From assembly GCF_040436405.1 (NCBI RefSeq), contig NZ_AP031575.1, positions 1,878,501-1,942,500 of the forward strand: a stretch of 64,000 nt of DNA, read 5' to 3'. The stretch comes from Marinomonas sp. THO17. Lineage in GTDB: Bacteria > Pseudomonadota > Gammaproteobacteria > Pseudomonadales > Marinomonadaceae. This document shows, one piece after another, positions 49,841-59,263 of this stretch. The first letter of the stretch is position 1. Every line of letters starts with the position of its first letter. A program made the position numbers and the translations under genes. The notes under the pieces are model-generated. The model saw nothing but the letters and a program-made list of their open reading frames with translations, did no database searches and had not been told where the DNA came from.

Positions 49841-50557
49841 ATGAAAAAAACTCTCATCGCGACGTTAATGATGTCTTCCGTTGCCCTAGTATACGCTCAC
49901 GACCATGACGTGACACTAGAAACCAAAGAACAAAAACTTGGTTATAGTATGGGCACTATGTTTGGTTCGCGTATGGCGCAAAATCTTCCTGAATTAGATA
50001 TCGATACTTTTATTGAAGGATTCAAATCGGCTTATCAAGGTGAAGAACCTAAAATGACAATGGAAGAAATCACTCAGTCGATTCAAAGTTTCCAACAAGA
50101 AGAAATGGAAAAAGCTCAACTGGCTCAGCAAAAGGCGATGGAAGAGTCAAAAGCCGCATCAGAAGCTTGGTTAGCTGAAAAAGCCATAGAAGATGGCGTG
50201 ATGAAAACAGACTCAGGTTTGATGTACAAAATCATCACTAAAGGCGCTGGCGATATGCCAAGCGCAACAGATACAGTAAAAGTGGATTACGAAGGCTCAC
50301 TAATCGATGGAACCGTATTTGACAGCTCTTATGAGCGTGGTGAGCCAATCACTTTTCAGCTTGATGGTGTCATTCCTGGTTGGACAGAAGGCTTACAGCT
50401 AATGCCTGTTGGCTCTAAGTACGAGTTGTATATTCCATCAGACCTAGCATACGGCCCTGGCGGCACAGGCCCAATTCCACCCAATGCAGCGCTTAAATTT
50501 GTCGTTGAATTGCACAAGATAGTAAACGAAGAAAGCGAAACAGAAGCCGCCAAGTAA
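49841..50557 (+). CDS. FKBP-type peptidyl-prolyl isomerase (FkpA/Mip-like)
   Basis: A 238-residue periplasmic protein. Signal peptide MKKTLIATLMMSSVALVYA with cleavage before HDHDV. Residues about 30-125 are the helical FKBP N-terminal dimerisation domain (LGYSMGTMFGSRMAQNLPEL). Residues about 140-230 are the FKBP domain (DTVKVDYEGSLIDGTVFDSS, then LMPVGSKYELYIPSDLAYGP). It accelerates proline isomerisation and acts as an envelope chaperone. Composition is like the core genome, unlike the AT-rich glycan genes around it. Confidence 0.93.
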   Translation: MKKTLIATLMMSSVALVYAHDHDVTLETKEQKLGYSMGTMFGSRMAQNLPELDIDTFIEGFKSAYQGEEPKMTMEEITQSIQSFQQEEMEKAQLAQQKAMEESKAASEAWLAEKAIEDGVMKTDSGLMYKIITKGAGDMPSATDTVKVDYEGSLIDGTVFDSSYERGEPITFQLDGVIPGWTEGLQLMPVGSKYELYIPSDLAYGPGGTGPIPPNAALKFVVELHKIVNEESETEAAK

Positions 50558-50587
50558 ATACTTTGCTGTGAAAAATAAATGGATTCA

Positions 50588-50617
50588 AAATGGTCATCAG
50601 TTGATGACCATTTCTTT
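50588..50617 (+). terminator. Rho-independent terminator after the FKBP gene
   Basis: AAATGGTCATCA and TGATGACCATTT form a perfect 12-base dyad around GT, followed by CTTT. It lies 30 bases past the stop. Confidence 0.8.
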
Positions 50618-50776
50618 ACACCAAGTACCTAAGCGAATTACTTTGCATCAGTCTCCGCCATTACAATTTCACCGCACCAAATCGCAACTTTCAGTCATAT
50701 CTTATATACCTAAACCCATAATTATTTGTATACTACGCACCGATCATTTTTTCCTTAACACTGATATGAGTTTACA

Positions 50777-52096
50777 ATGATATTTTCTGCTACTAGATTT
50801 ACCCGCTTATTTGAACGCAGAGCATCGGAAGAACAACCTGCTTGGCTTATATACATAGGTACTCTATCAGTAGTAATCTATGCAATTTCAAGAACAGGCT
50901 TCCCTAAAGTAGCAGAAATAACATCATCAATAGCGGTTCTTATTGGATTATGGGGACTGTTCAAATATGGAAAAATCGTAAATAGCCATATTTTATTAAG
51001 ATTTCTGTGGATAGGAATTATTCTCCAACTAATATCTTGGGGGCTCGCCAATTATATTACCCCAGAGTGGGCGGAAAGCACGCCAAGGCTTAGTAACCTA
51101 AATGGCTGGTTTCTTTTTATTCCATTTGGATGGCTCATTGCTCAAAAGAAAAATGCAATTTGGCTAATATGGGGAGCTGCAGCATTAAGCGTACTACTAT
51201 CTCCTTGGATAACTGGACAAGGATTTGATGAATTAATAGGAGGCATTAATGGTGGTAGAGTAGATTTTAACCTTTTAAATGCGCAACATACGGCTTTATT
51301 TTTTGGGTCAGTATTTATCGGCTTATGCTGCTTTTCTGTAAAGCTTTACAATAAAAACAAATTATTAACAATACCAATTTCGCTGTTAATATGTTACACT
51401 TTATTAGTTTTTTATATTATTCAAACACGTCAAGGGTGGATTTCCCTCCTCATTACAGCAGTAATAATGTCTATTTTTTTGGTTATTAAATATAGAAATA
51501 AACCATCAAAAAAAATATATATAGTTATCATTGCGTCTCTGATTATAAGTTTTATTTCATTAGCTTTTTTAACCTTTAAAAATGATAAAATAATACAAAG
51601 ATTTATGGTGGAAAGAGAAGCTATATCTGCTATAAGCTCACTTAGGTTTGATGAGGTACCATATTCTAGTCTTGGAATAAGATTTCATTCTTGGGTAGCC
51701 GCTACCAACTTTATAAAGGAAAAACCCTTATTTGGATGGGGGGGAAATGGAAAGTCATTAGTAATGAAGCATACGCAATGGTTACCTGAAAATATTCAAA
51801 ATCAATTTGGTCATCTTCATAATACTTATCTTGAACTACTAGTAAATTATGGTATTGTGGGCTTATTATTTTATTTTTCTATCTGGATAGTTATTGGTAG
51901 AATGCTTTATAAAGAAGTTAAAGCAGATAAAATTGATAAAGAATTTAGTTATATTTATATATCTATACTAATATTTTGGGGTATTATAAACTTCTTTGAA
52001 TCATATCAGAACTTTTGGACTGGAGAGTTTTATTTTAATATTTTTATGACTGGAATATTATCAAGAATATGGCACTCAAAACTATCTCCTAAGTAA
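50777..52096 (+). CDS. O-antigen ligase/polymerase (Wzy_C) family membrane protein
   Basis: A 439-residue polytopic protein with about twelve spans and one large periplasmic loop (about residues 280-350). The loop ends with FGHLHNTYLELLVNYGIVGL, the H-N-x-x-L-E-x-x-x-x-x-G motif of WaaL and related ligases, and RQGWISLLIT precedes it (conserved Arg). It likely joins O-antigen to lipid A-core in the periplasm, or polymerises units. The local sequence is very AT-rich. The GT8 gene follows 34 bases later. Confidence 0.82.
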   Translation: MIFSATRFTRLFERRASEEQPAWLIYIGTLSVVIYAISRTGFPKVAEITSSIAVLIGLWGLFKYGKIVNSHILLRFLWIGIILQLISWGLANYITPEWAESTPRLSNLNGWFLFIPFGWLIAQKKNAIWLIWGAAALSVLLSPWITGQGFDELIGGINGGRVDFNLLNAQHTALFFGSVFIGLCCFSVKLYNKNKLLTIPISLLICYTLLVFYIIQTRQGWISLLITAVIMSIFLVIKYRNKPSKKIYIVIIASLIISFISLAFLTFKNDKIIQRFMVEREAISAISSLRFDEVPYSSLGIRFHSWVAATNFIKEKPLFGWGGNGKSLVMKHTQWLPENIQNQFGHLHNTYLELLVNYGIVGLLFYFSIWIVIGRMLYKEVKADKIDKEFSYIYISILIFWGIINFFESYQNFWTGEFYFNIFMTGILSRIWHSKLSPK

Positions 52097-52130
52097 ATAG
52101 AAACCAATTTAAGAAATAAAGAAGAGAGAA

Positions 52131-53051
52131 ATGATTAATATATTATTGTGTTCTGATGAAAACTACGCAGCATATAGCTCTATTGTGATGATTTCTTCAT
52201 TAATAAACACAACCTGTCCAGAAAAATTTTCCTTTTACTTATTAACACCTGGATTAAAAAAAGAAACAAAGAATAAACTATATAAAGCAGTTCAATACTA
52301 TAGTGCTCAGTTAAAAATTATTGAAGTAGATAATTCAAACTTGAGCTATTCAAATATGGAATTAGGTCGATTTGGATTAAGTTCGATTTTACGTTTATTA
52401 ATGCATATTCATCTACCTCCAAAAGTCAAAAGAGTTATTTATCTAGATTCCGACCTGCTTATATTGGGTGATCTGGAAGAGCTTTGGAAAAAAAACCTAG
52501 ATAATTTCGCTTTAGGTGCTGTAACTGATCTTTGCTCTCCAGAAACTTTTATTAAAAGGAATTCTAATTATTTTAATAGTGGTGTACTTCTGATTGACCT
52601 AATAAAATGGAAGGAAGATCAAATTGGTGAATTATCATTATCTTATCTAAACAAGAACTCTGATATTTTAAAGTATCCTGATCAAGACGCTTTAAATTAT
52701 ATCTTAAGAGATAACTTTTTTCCCATTGATCTTAGCTGGAATTTTCAACCAACCTCTTACTCAGCTTATGAAAAGAGTTTTCATTATCTAGATAGCAGAA
52801 AAGATGAACTTTATCAGTCAATTAGAAAACCTAATATTGTACATTTCATTGGAGCATTGAAGCCGTGGCATGCAAATTGCACACATCCTTTGCAAGAATT
52901 ATTTATTGATTTTTCTAAAAACACACCCTGGCCAATTAATATTAAAGAGCTACGAGCAAGCTTATCTATCTTTCAAAAAATAAAATTTTTTTTAAAGCAA
53001 AATAAAATTAAACGTCGCAAAATAATGTGCGATTATCAAAGACCTATTTAG
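52131..53051 (+). CDS. GT8-family glycosyltransferase
   Basis: A 306-residue GT-A transferase of the LPS galactosyl/glucosyltransferase group (WaaJ/LgtC-like). The metal-binding DxD motif is RVIYLDSDLLILGDLEELW, followed by FNSGVLLIDLIKWKE, PDQDALNYIL, and the C-terminal HFIGALKPWH, the H-x2-G-x-x-K-P-W signature. It probably adds galactose or glucose to the lipid A core, with UDP-sugar as donor. Composition is markedly AT-rich. It ends just before a hairpin and the second IS element. Confidence 0.9.
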   Translation: MINILLCSDENYAAYSSIVMISSLINTTCPEKFSFYLLTPGLKKETKNKLYKAVQYYSAQLKIIEVDNSNLSYSNMELGRFGLSSILRLLMHIHLPPKVKRVIYLDSDLLILGDLEELWKKNLDNFALGAVTDLCSPETFIKRNSNYFNSGVLLIDLIKWKEDQIGELSLSYLNKNSDILKYPDQDALNYILRDNFFPIDLSWNFQPTSYSAYEKSFHYLDSRKDELYQSIRKPNIVHFIGALKPWHANCTHPLQELFIDFSKNTPWPINIKELRASLSIFQKIKFFLKQNKIKRRKIMCDYQRPI

Positions 53052-53062
53052 TCACCCCTCAA

Positions 53063-53127
53063 TAATGGCGTTTTAGGCTTTAAATGCCTTACGGCTTTCT
53101 CGATTTTCGCCATCAAAAACGCTATTA
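53063..53127. repeat. 65-base imperfect palindrome abutting the IS element
   Basis: Arms TAATGGCGTTTT (53063-53074) and AAAACGCTATTA (53116-53127) pair over 12 bases with one G-T wobble; inside are GGC/GCC short dyads. It sits between the GT8 stop and the left end of the IS3 element, with one base between. It may be the terminator for the GT8 gene or a dispersed palindromic repeat. Confidence 0.5.
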
Positions 53128-53197
53128 CTGTCCACTTCCCCTAAACTGAGACAGACATAATTAGAGTTTTCTGTAATGATTAATACAGGAGACGACT

Positions 53198-53467
53198 ATG
53201 AAAAAATCACGTTACACAGAGACACAGATCATCGCAGTATTAAAAGAAGTGGATTCCGGAATGAAGGTAGAGGAAGTATGCCGTCAGCATGGAATCAGCA
53301 GTGCAACCTATTACAATTGGAAATCCAAATATGGGGGGATGGAAGCCTCCGATGTGAAACGATTAAAAGAGCTTGAAGAAGAAAACGCTAAGCTTAAAAA
53401 AATGTACGCGGATGTCAGTTTAGAAAATCATGCGATCAAGGAATTAGTCGCAAAAAAGGGTTGGTGA
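53198..53467 (+). CDS. IS3-family OrfA, intact (copy 2)
   Basis: An 89-residue protein: helix-turn-helix VCRQHGISSATYYNWKSKYG, then a leucine-zipper region KRLKELEEENAKLKKMYADV and an end IKELVAKKGW. The seven-A run is intact here. The codons for the end AKKG contain an A6G slippery run near 53453-53459, where OrfA-OrfB fusion by -1 frameshift would occur in an active element. On its own OrfA can act as a DNA-binding repressor. Confidence 0.85.
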   Translation: MKKSRYTETQIIAVLKEVDSGMKVEEVCRQHGISSATYYNWKSKYGGMEASDVKRLKELEEENAKLKKMYADVSLENHAIKELVAKKGW

Positions 53468-54236
53468 CAGCAGATAAACGAGATTGCGTTAGTGTATTGG
53501 TTGAAGCTGGTCTAAGTATTTTTAAGGCTTGTCAGTTTGTAAAGATTGGCCGTTCAACATTCTATCGCCCAGAGCAGGATTCTGGAAGTGTTTTGGTCGT
53601 ATGCGATTTAAGGGCTATCCGTTTAACCATAAGCGTGTTTATCGTGTGTACTGCCAGATGGGGCTGAATTTAAAACGCAGAACGAAGCGTATGCTTCCAA
53701 AACGCGTTGCACAACCGTTGGCAGTGTTAGACCAAGTGAACCACCAATGGGCACTGGATTTTATGCACGATACTTTATACTGCGGCAAACGATTTAGAAC
53801 ACTTAATCTTGTCGATGAAGGGACACGAGAATGTTTGGCGATAGAAGTTGATACATCGCTTCCGGCTGAACGAGTGGTGCGCACTTTAGAACAGTTAAAA
53901 ACAGAGCGTGGCTTACCTAATCAAATTCGAGTAGATAATGGTCCTGAGCTTATCTCAGCCAAGCTGACCGACTGGTGTGAGGCACATAATATCAACTTGG
54001 TTTATATCCAGCCTGGTAAGCCACAGCAAAATGGTTTTGTGGAGCGTTTCAACGGTTCATTCCGTAGAGAATTTCTTGATGTCTATCTGTTTGAGAGCCT
54101 TAGCCAAGTAAAAGAAATGGCTTGGTTCTGGCGATTGGATTACAACGAAGAACGAACACATGAAAGTTTGGGTAACCTGCCTCCGGCAGCTTACCGAGCA
54201 AAACTGGAAAACTCTAGTTTAGAGCTGTGCCATTAA
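53464..54236 (+). pseudogene. IS3-family OrfB transposase with 70-base deletion (copy 2)
   Basis: The frame begins VTADKRDCVSVLVEAGLSIF but is broken by a 70-base deletion near 53575. The deletion removed the segment between two CCCAGAGC direct repeats seen in copy 1, leaving one repeat. Downstream the DDE domain is intact (WALDFMHD, RVDNGPEL, NGFVERFNG) and can be read from the Met at 53529 or 53601. The site that is TAG in copy 1 is TTG here. Confidence 0.88.
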
Positions 54237-54449
54237 TGGGGAAGTGGACACTCCTGTGTTTAGATTATGAGAAAATTCTACTTTTGGCTGCTACTAATTT
54301 TCGGGAGGATTACCGGTAGATAAGATTGTACTGATTGAACACCTATCTCAATGTGGCAATTTTACAACTTCTAATGAAGTCTGTTTTTACTAGATCACTC
54401 ATATTAAAGGAGAAACTGGGAGAAAGTTCTGTTCTTGGCCTTCAACCTT

Positions 54450-56420
54450 CTAAACTTGTTTCTTTAACGAAACCACCTTAGATTCAGCCGTATTTACTCT
54501 AGTCATTTTCTTTGTATTCCAAACTAAATCGCCAATACCATCAGTTGGATTAAAGTCCGTCGGCGCACTTAACAAAATCTCTCGAATACGCTCATGTTGA
54601 AAATCATGACAAGCTGCATCTAAATCAGACATCACACATTCGAAATCATCTAACGGAAGAAATCTCTCATTTGCCGTCATAATCCTTTCGTGCTGAGTTT
54701 CTTTAACATTATCCCCAATCAATAGCTCTTCGAAAAGCTTTTCACCAGGACGCAACCCAGTGAATTGGATTTCGATATCACCCTCTGGATTATTATCCGA
54801 TTTTACTTCAAGACCAGATAACCGAATCAAGTTCATTGCAAGATCAACAATCTTGACTGGCTGCCCCATATCCAAAACAAATACATCGCCACCTTTACCC
54901 ATGGCCCCAGCTTGTATGACTAATTGAGCGGCTTCTGGTATGGTCATAAAATAACGAATGATTTCGGGGTGAGTGACAGTAATCGGAAAGCCTTCTTGTA
55001 TCTGCTTTTTAAAGACGGGGATTACAGAACCTGAGGACCCCAAAACATTACCAAAACGAACCATGCAAAAACGTGTGAATTTCTTTTGTCTAGTAGCCTT
55101 TTCCATTTCAGCTTCTGCCAAAGCTTGTAAACCAAGCTCTGCCATACGTTTTGTTGCGCCCATTACATTGGTCGGCCGAACAGCTTTATCAGTAGAAATT
55201 AAAACAAAAGACTCCACTCCACTCTCGATGGCCGCTTTTGCACAATAATAGGTACCAAAAGTATTATTGCGCACTCCTTCTACAACATTGTACTCTACTA
55301 AAGGCACATGTTTATAGGCTGCAGCATGGTATACCGTCTGAACCCTAAAAGCCTTCATAATTGACGCTAGACGATTGACTCGTTGAACAGACCCAATCAA
55401 AGGAACCAATTCAATGTCAGTATCGTTATCCAGAAGCTCTTTAAGCTCTTTGTCAATTTGATAAACCGCATATTCAGACACATCGAAAATTATCAAGACT
55501 TTTGGTTTAAAAGTAATAATTTGACGACATAATTCAGAGCCAATCGAACCACCAGCACCGGTAACCATAACCACTTTATGCTTTATGTTAGCAGACATTA
55601 GAGTGACATCAGGTTCAACAATTTCTCTACCTAAAAGATCATCTACCGCAACATCTTGTAGCTCACTGATTTTTGCTTTACCTGAGACAATGTCATTAAA
55701 ATCTGGGACGGTTAAGACTTCAACAGAATATGGAAGAAGATTATCAATCACTTTCTTTCGCTCAGCACGAGTCGCTTTAGGAATAGCTAAAAGGACTTTG
55801 TCGATATCGTATTTTTTTATCAAATAATCAATATCATCAACTTTGTAGACAGGAACCCCTTGGATAATGGTATTTAATAAAGATACATCATGGTCAATAA
55901 AGCCTTTGACTCGAAAGTCACTAGTTTGACGAAGTGCCAGTGTTAATTGGCGACCAGTCGAGCCAGCACCGAAAACCAAAACAGCTTGGCTCCCTTTTCG
56001 AGGCACTTGCGACACTAGGCCGCGAATTACAGCACGAGAACCACCTGCAAGCAAAACAAGAAAAGGAAAGTAAATTATTGGTACAGTACGTGGTATCTGC
56101 GCATCAAAAAAATAAGCCAAGGATGTCATCGCAAGTGAAGATAAAGCAGAACCTAACAAAATAGTACTGAATGCATGAAAAGTTAAATAACGTAATACGG
56201 CTCGATATAAACCAAGTTTCACATTACCAATTAAAGTAAAAACTAGCGTGCCGGTTAATACCCACATCACTTCATTGTTAATAAACGAAGAAAACTCTCC
56301 GAGGCGAGCCCAATAAGCTAAAGAAAAGGCTAGAATGATAAAACAAGAATCAACGACGAGACTAATAATTCGCTTATAAAGTCTGGGCAAAGACCATATG
56401 AAATTAAAACTATTCATCAT
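54450..56420 (-). CDS. wbpM: WbpM/CapD-like UDP-sugar 4,6-dehydratase
   Basis: A 656-residue protein with four N-terminal membrane spans, a Rossmann CoA-binding-like domain (VLVFGAGSTGRQL near residue 145), and a C-terminal SDR domain (VMVTGAGGSIGSELCRQI; catalytic region LISTDKAVRPTNVMGATKRM with Met for Tyr). Known homologues (WbpM, FlaA1) convert UDP-GlcNAc to the 4-keto-6-deoxy sugar for QuiNAc, FucNAc or bacillosamine. Last gene of the minus-strand operon. A GTG at 56426 is possible but the ATG at 56420, with AGG upstream, fits better. Confidence 0.92.
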   Translation of the reverse strand: MMNSFNFIWSLPRLYKRIISLVVDSCFIILAFSLAYWARLGEFSSFINNEVMWVLTGTLVFTLIGNVKLGLYRAVLRYLTFHAFSTILLGSALSSLAMTSLAYFFDAQIPRTVPIIYFPFLVLLAGGSRAVIRGLVSQVPRKGSQAVLVFGAGSTGRQLTLALRQTSDFRVKGFIDHDVSLLNTIIQGVPVYKVDDIDYLIKKYDIDKVLLAIPKATRAERKKVIDNLLPYSVEVLTVPDFNDIVSGKAKISELQDVAVDDLLGREIVEPDVTLMSANIKHKVVMVTGAGGSIGSELCRQIITFKPKVLIIFDVSEYAVYQIDKELKELLDNDTDIELVPLIGSVQRVNRLASIMKAFRVQTVYHAAAYKHVPLVEYNVVEGVRNNTFGTYYCAKAAIESGVESFVLISTDKAVRPTNVMGATKRMAELGLQALAEAEMEKATRQKKFTRFCMVRFGNVLGSSGSVIPVFKKQIQEGFPITVTHPEIIRYFMTIPEAAQLVIQAGAMGKGGDVFVLDMGQPVKIVDLAMNLIRLSGLEVKSDNNPEGDIEIQFTGLRPGEKLFEELLIGDNVKETQHERIMTANERFLPLDDFECVMSDLDAACHDFQHERIREILLSAPTDFNPTDGIGDLVWNTKKMTRVNTAESKVVSLKKQV

Positions 56421-56605
56421 TAACACTACCTATTTTATCGCATGCCATTTAAAAATATACATCCTTAAGCCTGCCAACATCTAAAAATTAAATGCTACTA
56501 CTTAGGCATCTAATCAAGAAGAAAGCAAATAGCAAAGTCAACTAAGTTTTCCGCCTCAACCAAAGCACCAATAGCTTAACGCTTTAAAACAATGAGTTAG
56601 TAAAA

Positions 56606-57157
56606 TTAGTTTTTTACTCTGTCTCCTAAGCCACTTCCAGTCAGGGTTTTAATGACATAAACAAAGTAATTTTTAATAGACATGTCATTTATCATCTTTG
56701 CATCAGTTTCAGCCAGCAACTCAGGTGTCGACATATCAATATCCGAAATCTGTGCTAAACCCGTAATACCCGGACGCACAGCAAACACACCTTTTGTTTC
56801 ACGGGCTTGCGTCAACTCAGTTTGATTAAACAACCCAGGGCGCGGACCAACTAAGCTCATATCACCTTTTAGTACATTCCACAGTTGTGGCAATTCGTCT
56901 AATTTCGTCTTACGGAGATAACCACCTAACCGTGTGATAGAACTAGTAGAAGCCAAATGACTCGCCACGGAGGCGGTATCTACTGACATAGTACGAAACT
57001 TCACCAGAGTAAACGGCTTCTGATGACGTCCCACCCGTTCTTGTCGAAACAGCGGAGAACCCGTGTCAAAAAGACCAATAATATAAATCAGCAAGAGAAC
57101 AGGAAAGCCACATACTAAGCCCAACAAAGAAAACACAAAATCCAATAACCTAATCAT
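56606..57157 (-). CDS. PglC-type phosphosugar transferase, initiating glycosyltransferase
   Basis: A 183-residue monotopic membrane protein of the bacterial sugar transferase family. One hydrophobic helix ([20 protein letters not shown]) is followed by [20 protein letters not shown] and the catalytic D-E dyad in [20 protein letters not shown] and PRPG. It transfers a sugar-1-phosphate to undecaprenyl phosphate, starting O-unit synthesis. With the WbpM- and WbpV-like genes beside it, QuiNAc or a related sugar is the likely first sugar. It is 16 bases after the preceding reductase gene. Confidence 0.9.
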   Translation of the reverse strand: MIRLLDFVFSLLGLVCGFPVLLLIYIIGLFDTGSPLFRQERVGRHQKPFTLVKFRTMSVDTASVASHLASTSSITRLGGYLRKTKLDELPQLWNVLKGDMSLVGPRPGLFNQTELTQARETKGVFAVRPGITGLAQISDIDMSTPELLAETDAKMINDMSIKNYFVYVIKTLTGSGLGDRVKN

Positions 57158-57173
57158 TCACTTCATCCAATTT

Positions 57174-58124
57174 TTAATTTTTCTTCTTAGCTGCTAAGGC
57201 AAAACCATGCTCAACAGAATAAGGCGGGGCCCAGTCTAACGTATTTTTCGTATGTTCAATGTCCAGTTGCAAAGACCCAACCAAACGATCCGCCACGTCC
57301 TCTTTTTTAAACAGTTTACCAGCCAGTTTAAAACACCATACAGGTGCAGGAAGCGATAAATTGGCTTTGCCTTGTGCCTTTGCCATTAAATCAACCATAC
57401 GAGATGTCGACATATCATCGTCATCAGACACTAAAAATACTTGGTTGGCAGCCTTAGGGTGATCGATACAGATCTTAATCAAATCAACCAGATTATAAAC
57501 AGAAACCAAGCTACGCTTATTCTGATTAATAGCACGAAATGGCAAAGGGAAGCCTTTACCAACCAGTTTAATCAAAGAGGCAAAATTGGCTTTAACCCCT
57601 TCACCATAAACCAGCGGTGGACGGACAATAACAACCTCCATGCCAGTTTCTTTGCCTAGCGCTAATAACTGTTCTTCTGCTTCAGACTTAGACTGACCAT
57701 AAGGGTCTTCTGGACTACGCGCATCAAACGCTGTAAAAGGCTGACGACCAGACGTGGATTCACCATTTACCTTGATCGAGCTCAAAAAAATAAAGCGCTT
57801 TACACCTGCTTCTACGGCTTGGCGAGCTAGGTTTAATGTTCCTTCTGTATTGACAGCACGAAACTCAGCAAGCGGATCAGAAGAAGAGTCATTCATAATA
57901 TGGACGCGGGCGGCACAATGAATTATACAATTCACTCCGGATAAGGCATCACCCCATTGCGTTTTTTTATCAATTTCGGAAATTTCAACACATTCACAAA
58001 AATCTGCTGAGAGTTTATCTCGAACAACAGACAAAACTTGACGAGATTTTATAAGGACAGTGTAAAGTTGCTTACCTACAAAACCAGTAGCGCCAGTAAG
58101 CAAAATATTTGATTGCATTTTCAT
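57174..58124 (-). CDS. NAD-dependent epimerase/reductase, WbpV-like
   Basis: A 316-residue extended SDR: NAD loop LLTGATGFVGKQLY, catalytic SSIKVNGE and DPYGQSKSEAEEQLL (Y-x-x-x-K), and SLVSVYNLVDLI. Homologues next to WbpM (WbpV in P. aeruginosa O6, WreQ in Rhizobium) reduce the 4-keto sugar to UDP-QuiNAc. The gene's ATG overlaps the TGA of the upstream GT4 gene (ATGA), so the two are coupled. A plain 4-epimerase remains possible. Confidence 0.78.
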   Translation of the reverse strand: MKMQSNILLTGATGFVGKQLYTVLIKSRQVLSVVRDKLSADFCECVEISEIDKKTQWGDALSGVNCIIHCAARVHIMNDSSSDPLAEFRAVNTEGTLNLARQAVEAGVKRFIFLSSIKVNGESTSGRQPFTAFDARSPEDPYGQSKSEAEEQLLALGKETGMEVVIVRPPLVYGEGVKANFASLIKLVGKGFPLPFRAINQNKRSLVSVYNLVDLIKICIDHPKAANQVFLVSDDDDMSTSRMVDLMAKAQGKANLSLPAPVWCFKLAGKLFKKEDVADRLVGSLQLDIEHTKNTLDWAPPYSVEHGFALAAKKKN

Positions 58125-59257
58125 GTTTCCAAAAGATCTCTGTAAATCACCATATGTTGATCAACAATTTTTTCAATTGCAAAGACCTCTTCTGCCAAAG
58201 TTCTACCAGCTTCGCCCATTGATTTTCGTAATCCAGCATCTTGTACCAAAGTCTCAATTACATCAGCAAGGGCGACAGCATTTTTCACAGGAACAAGATA
58301 TCCTGTTTTTCCAGGTATTATCGCATCTCTACATCCAGGAACATCAGTAGTAACAACCGGACGACCACACGCTGCTGCTTCAACCAAACTTTTTGGCAAA
58401 CCCTCACGGTAAGAAGGCAAACAAATTATGTTTGCCTCACTATAATGTTTGGCAATGTTTTTTTGGTAGCCAAGCAATTGCACGTAGCCAGAAGCGGCCC
58501 ATTGATCAAATTCAGTTTGAGTAACACTAGTAGGATTACCTATATCGGGCGAACCAATCAACCTCATATCAACCAAAACATTCCGGTCATTCAGTATTTT
58601 AGCCGCTTCAATAAACTCAATTACACCTTTGTCCTTAAGCAAGCGCGCAGCCATAGCAACAACTGGAACCCCTTCAGGGGCAGGTACAAAAGGATAATCC
58701 AAAAGGTCAACACCAGACCCTCGGATCATTCTTACCTGATATGCCTTTAATGTTTTTAAAGACAACAAAACATCACGATCGTCTGGGTTTTGAAAAATAA
58801 CCGACAAGCGCTTCTGGTTAAAGGCAAAACGATACATCAGAATCACTAACCAGCGACGCAAACGAGCTATGATTGTTTCTGCTATAAAAACCGTCCCTAA
58901 ACCAGATACCGCACTTACAACAGCTTCAATCCCGATCACACGTGCCGCGATACCACCATATAACACTGGTTTAATAGTAATAAGATGAACCAATGATGGC
59001 TTTAACGCCTTAAATAATTTAATCAAACTAATTAACGTTTTTAACTCATTAAGCGGATTCTGACCGCTTCTAGCAAAAGGCACAAGATGATGAGTAAAAC
59101 CTAGGGACTGGATAGATTTAACTTCCGGTCCTTCAGCAGTAGCTACATGAACATCAAAACCTGCTTTTTGCGTCGCTAGAGCGAGAGGCAGTCTATGAGA
59201 TAAGAAAAACTCGGACGCATTTACCACAAAAAGGATACGTTGTGTTTCTTTAATCAA
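58121..59257 (-). CDS. GT4-family glycosyltransferase
   Basis: A 378-residue GT-B transferase. N-terminal start ILFVVNASEFFLSHRLPLAL, donor domain PVVAMAARLLKDKGVIEFIE, and the E-x7-E motif PSYREGLPKSLVEAAACGRP. Sequence style is that of PglA/WbpU-type enzymes that add a HexNAc or HexNAcA to the first lipid-linked sugar. Seven bases after the WbpP-like gene. Confidence 0.88.
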   Translation of the reverse strand: MIKETQRILFVVNASEFFLSHRLPLALATQKAGFDVHVATAEGPEVKSIQSLGFTHHLVPFARSGQNPLNELKTLISLIKLFKALKPSLVHLITIKPVLYGGIAARVIGIEAVVSAVSGLGTVFIAETIIARLRRWLVILMYRFAFNQKRLSVIFQNPDDRDVLLSLKTLKAYQVRMIRGSGVDLLDYPFVPAPEGVPVVAMAARLLKDKGVIEFIEAAKILNDRNVLVDMRLIGSPDIGNPTSVTQTEFDQWAASGYVQLLGYQKNIAKHYSEANIICLPSYREGLPKSLVEAAACGRPVVTTDVPGCRDAIIPGKTGYLVPVKNAVALADVIETLVQDAGLRKSMGEAGRTLAEEVFAIEKIVDQHMVIYRDLLET

Positions 59258-59263
59258 AGCCCA

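Larger units (their letters stand above)
53129..54250 (+). mobile_element. IS3-family (IS407-group-like) insertion sequence, copy 2, inactive
   Basis: A 1122-base element with the same 13-base inverted ends as copy 1. It differs from copy 1 by a 70-base internal deletion, one extra A in the OrfA A-run, and a few substitutions. The flanks (TTAC on the left, CTCC on the right) do not form a target duplication, unlike copy 1, so flanking sequence has been rearranged or deleted since insertion. It separates the plus-strand glycan genes from the minus-strand O-antigen operon. Confidence 0.92.

Noticed and set aside
53063..53127. Integron attC site next to the IS element
   Set aside because: The dyad lacks the RYYYAAC and GTTRRRY core ends, and no integron integrase is present.
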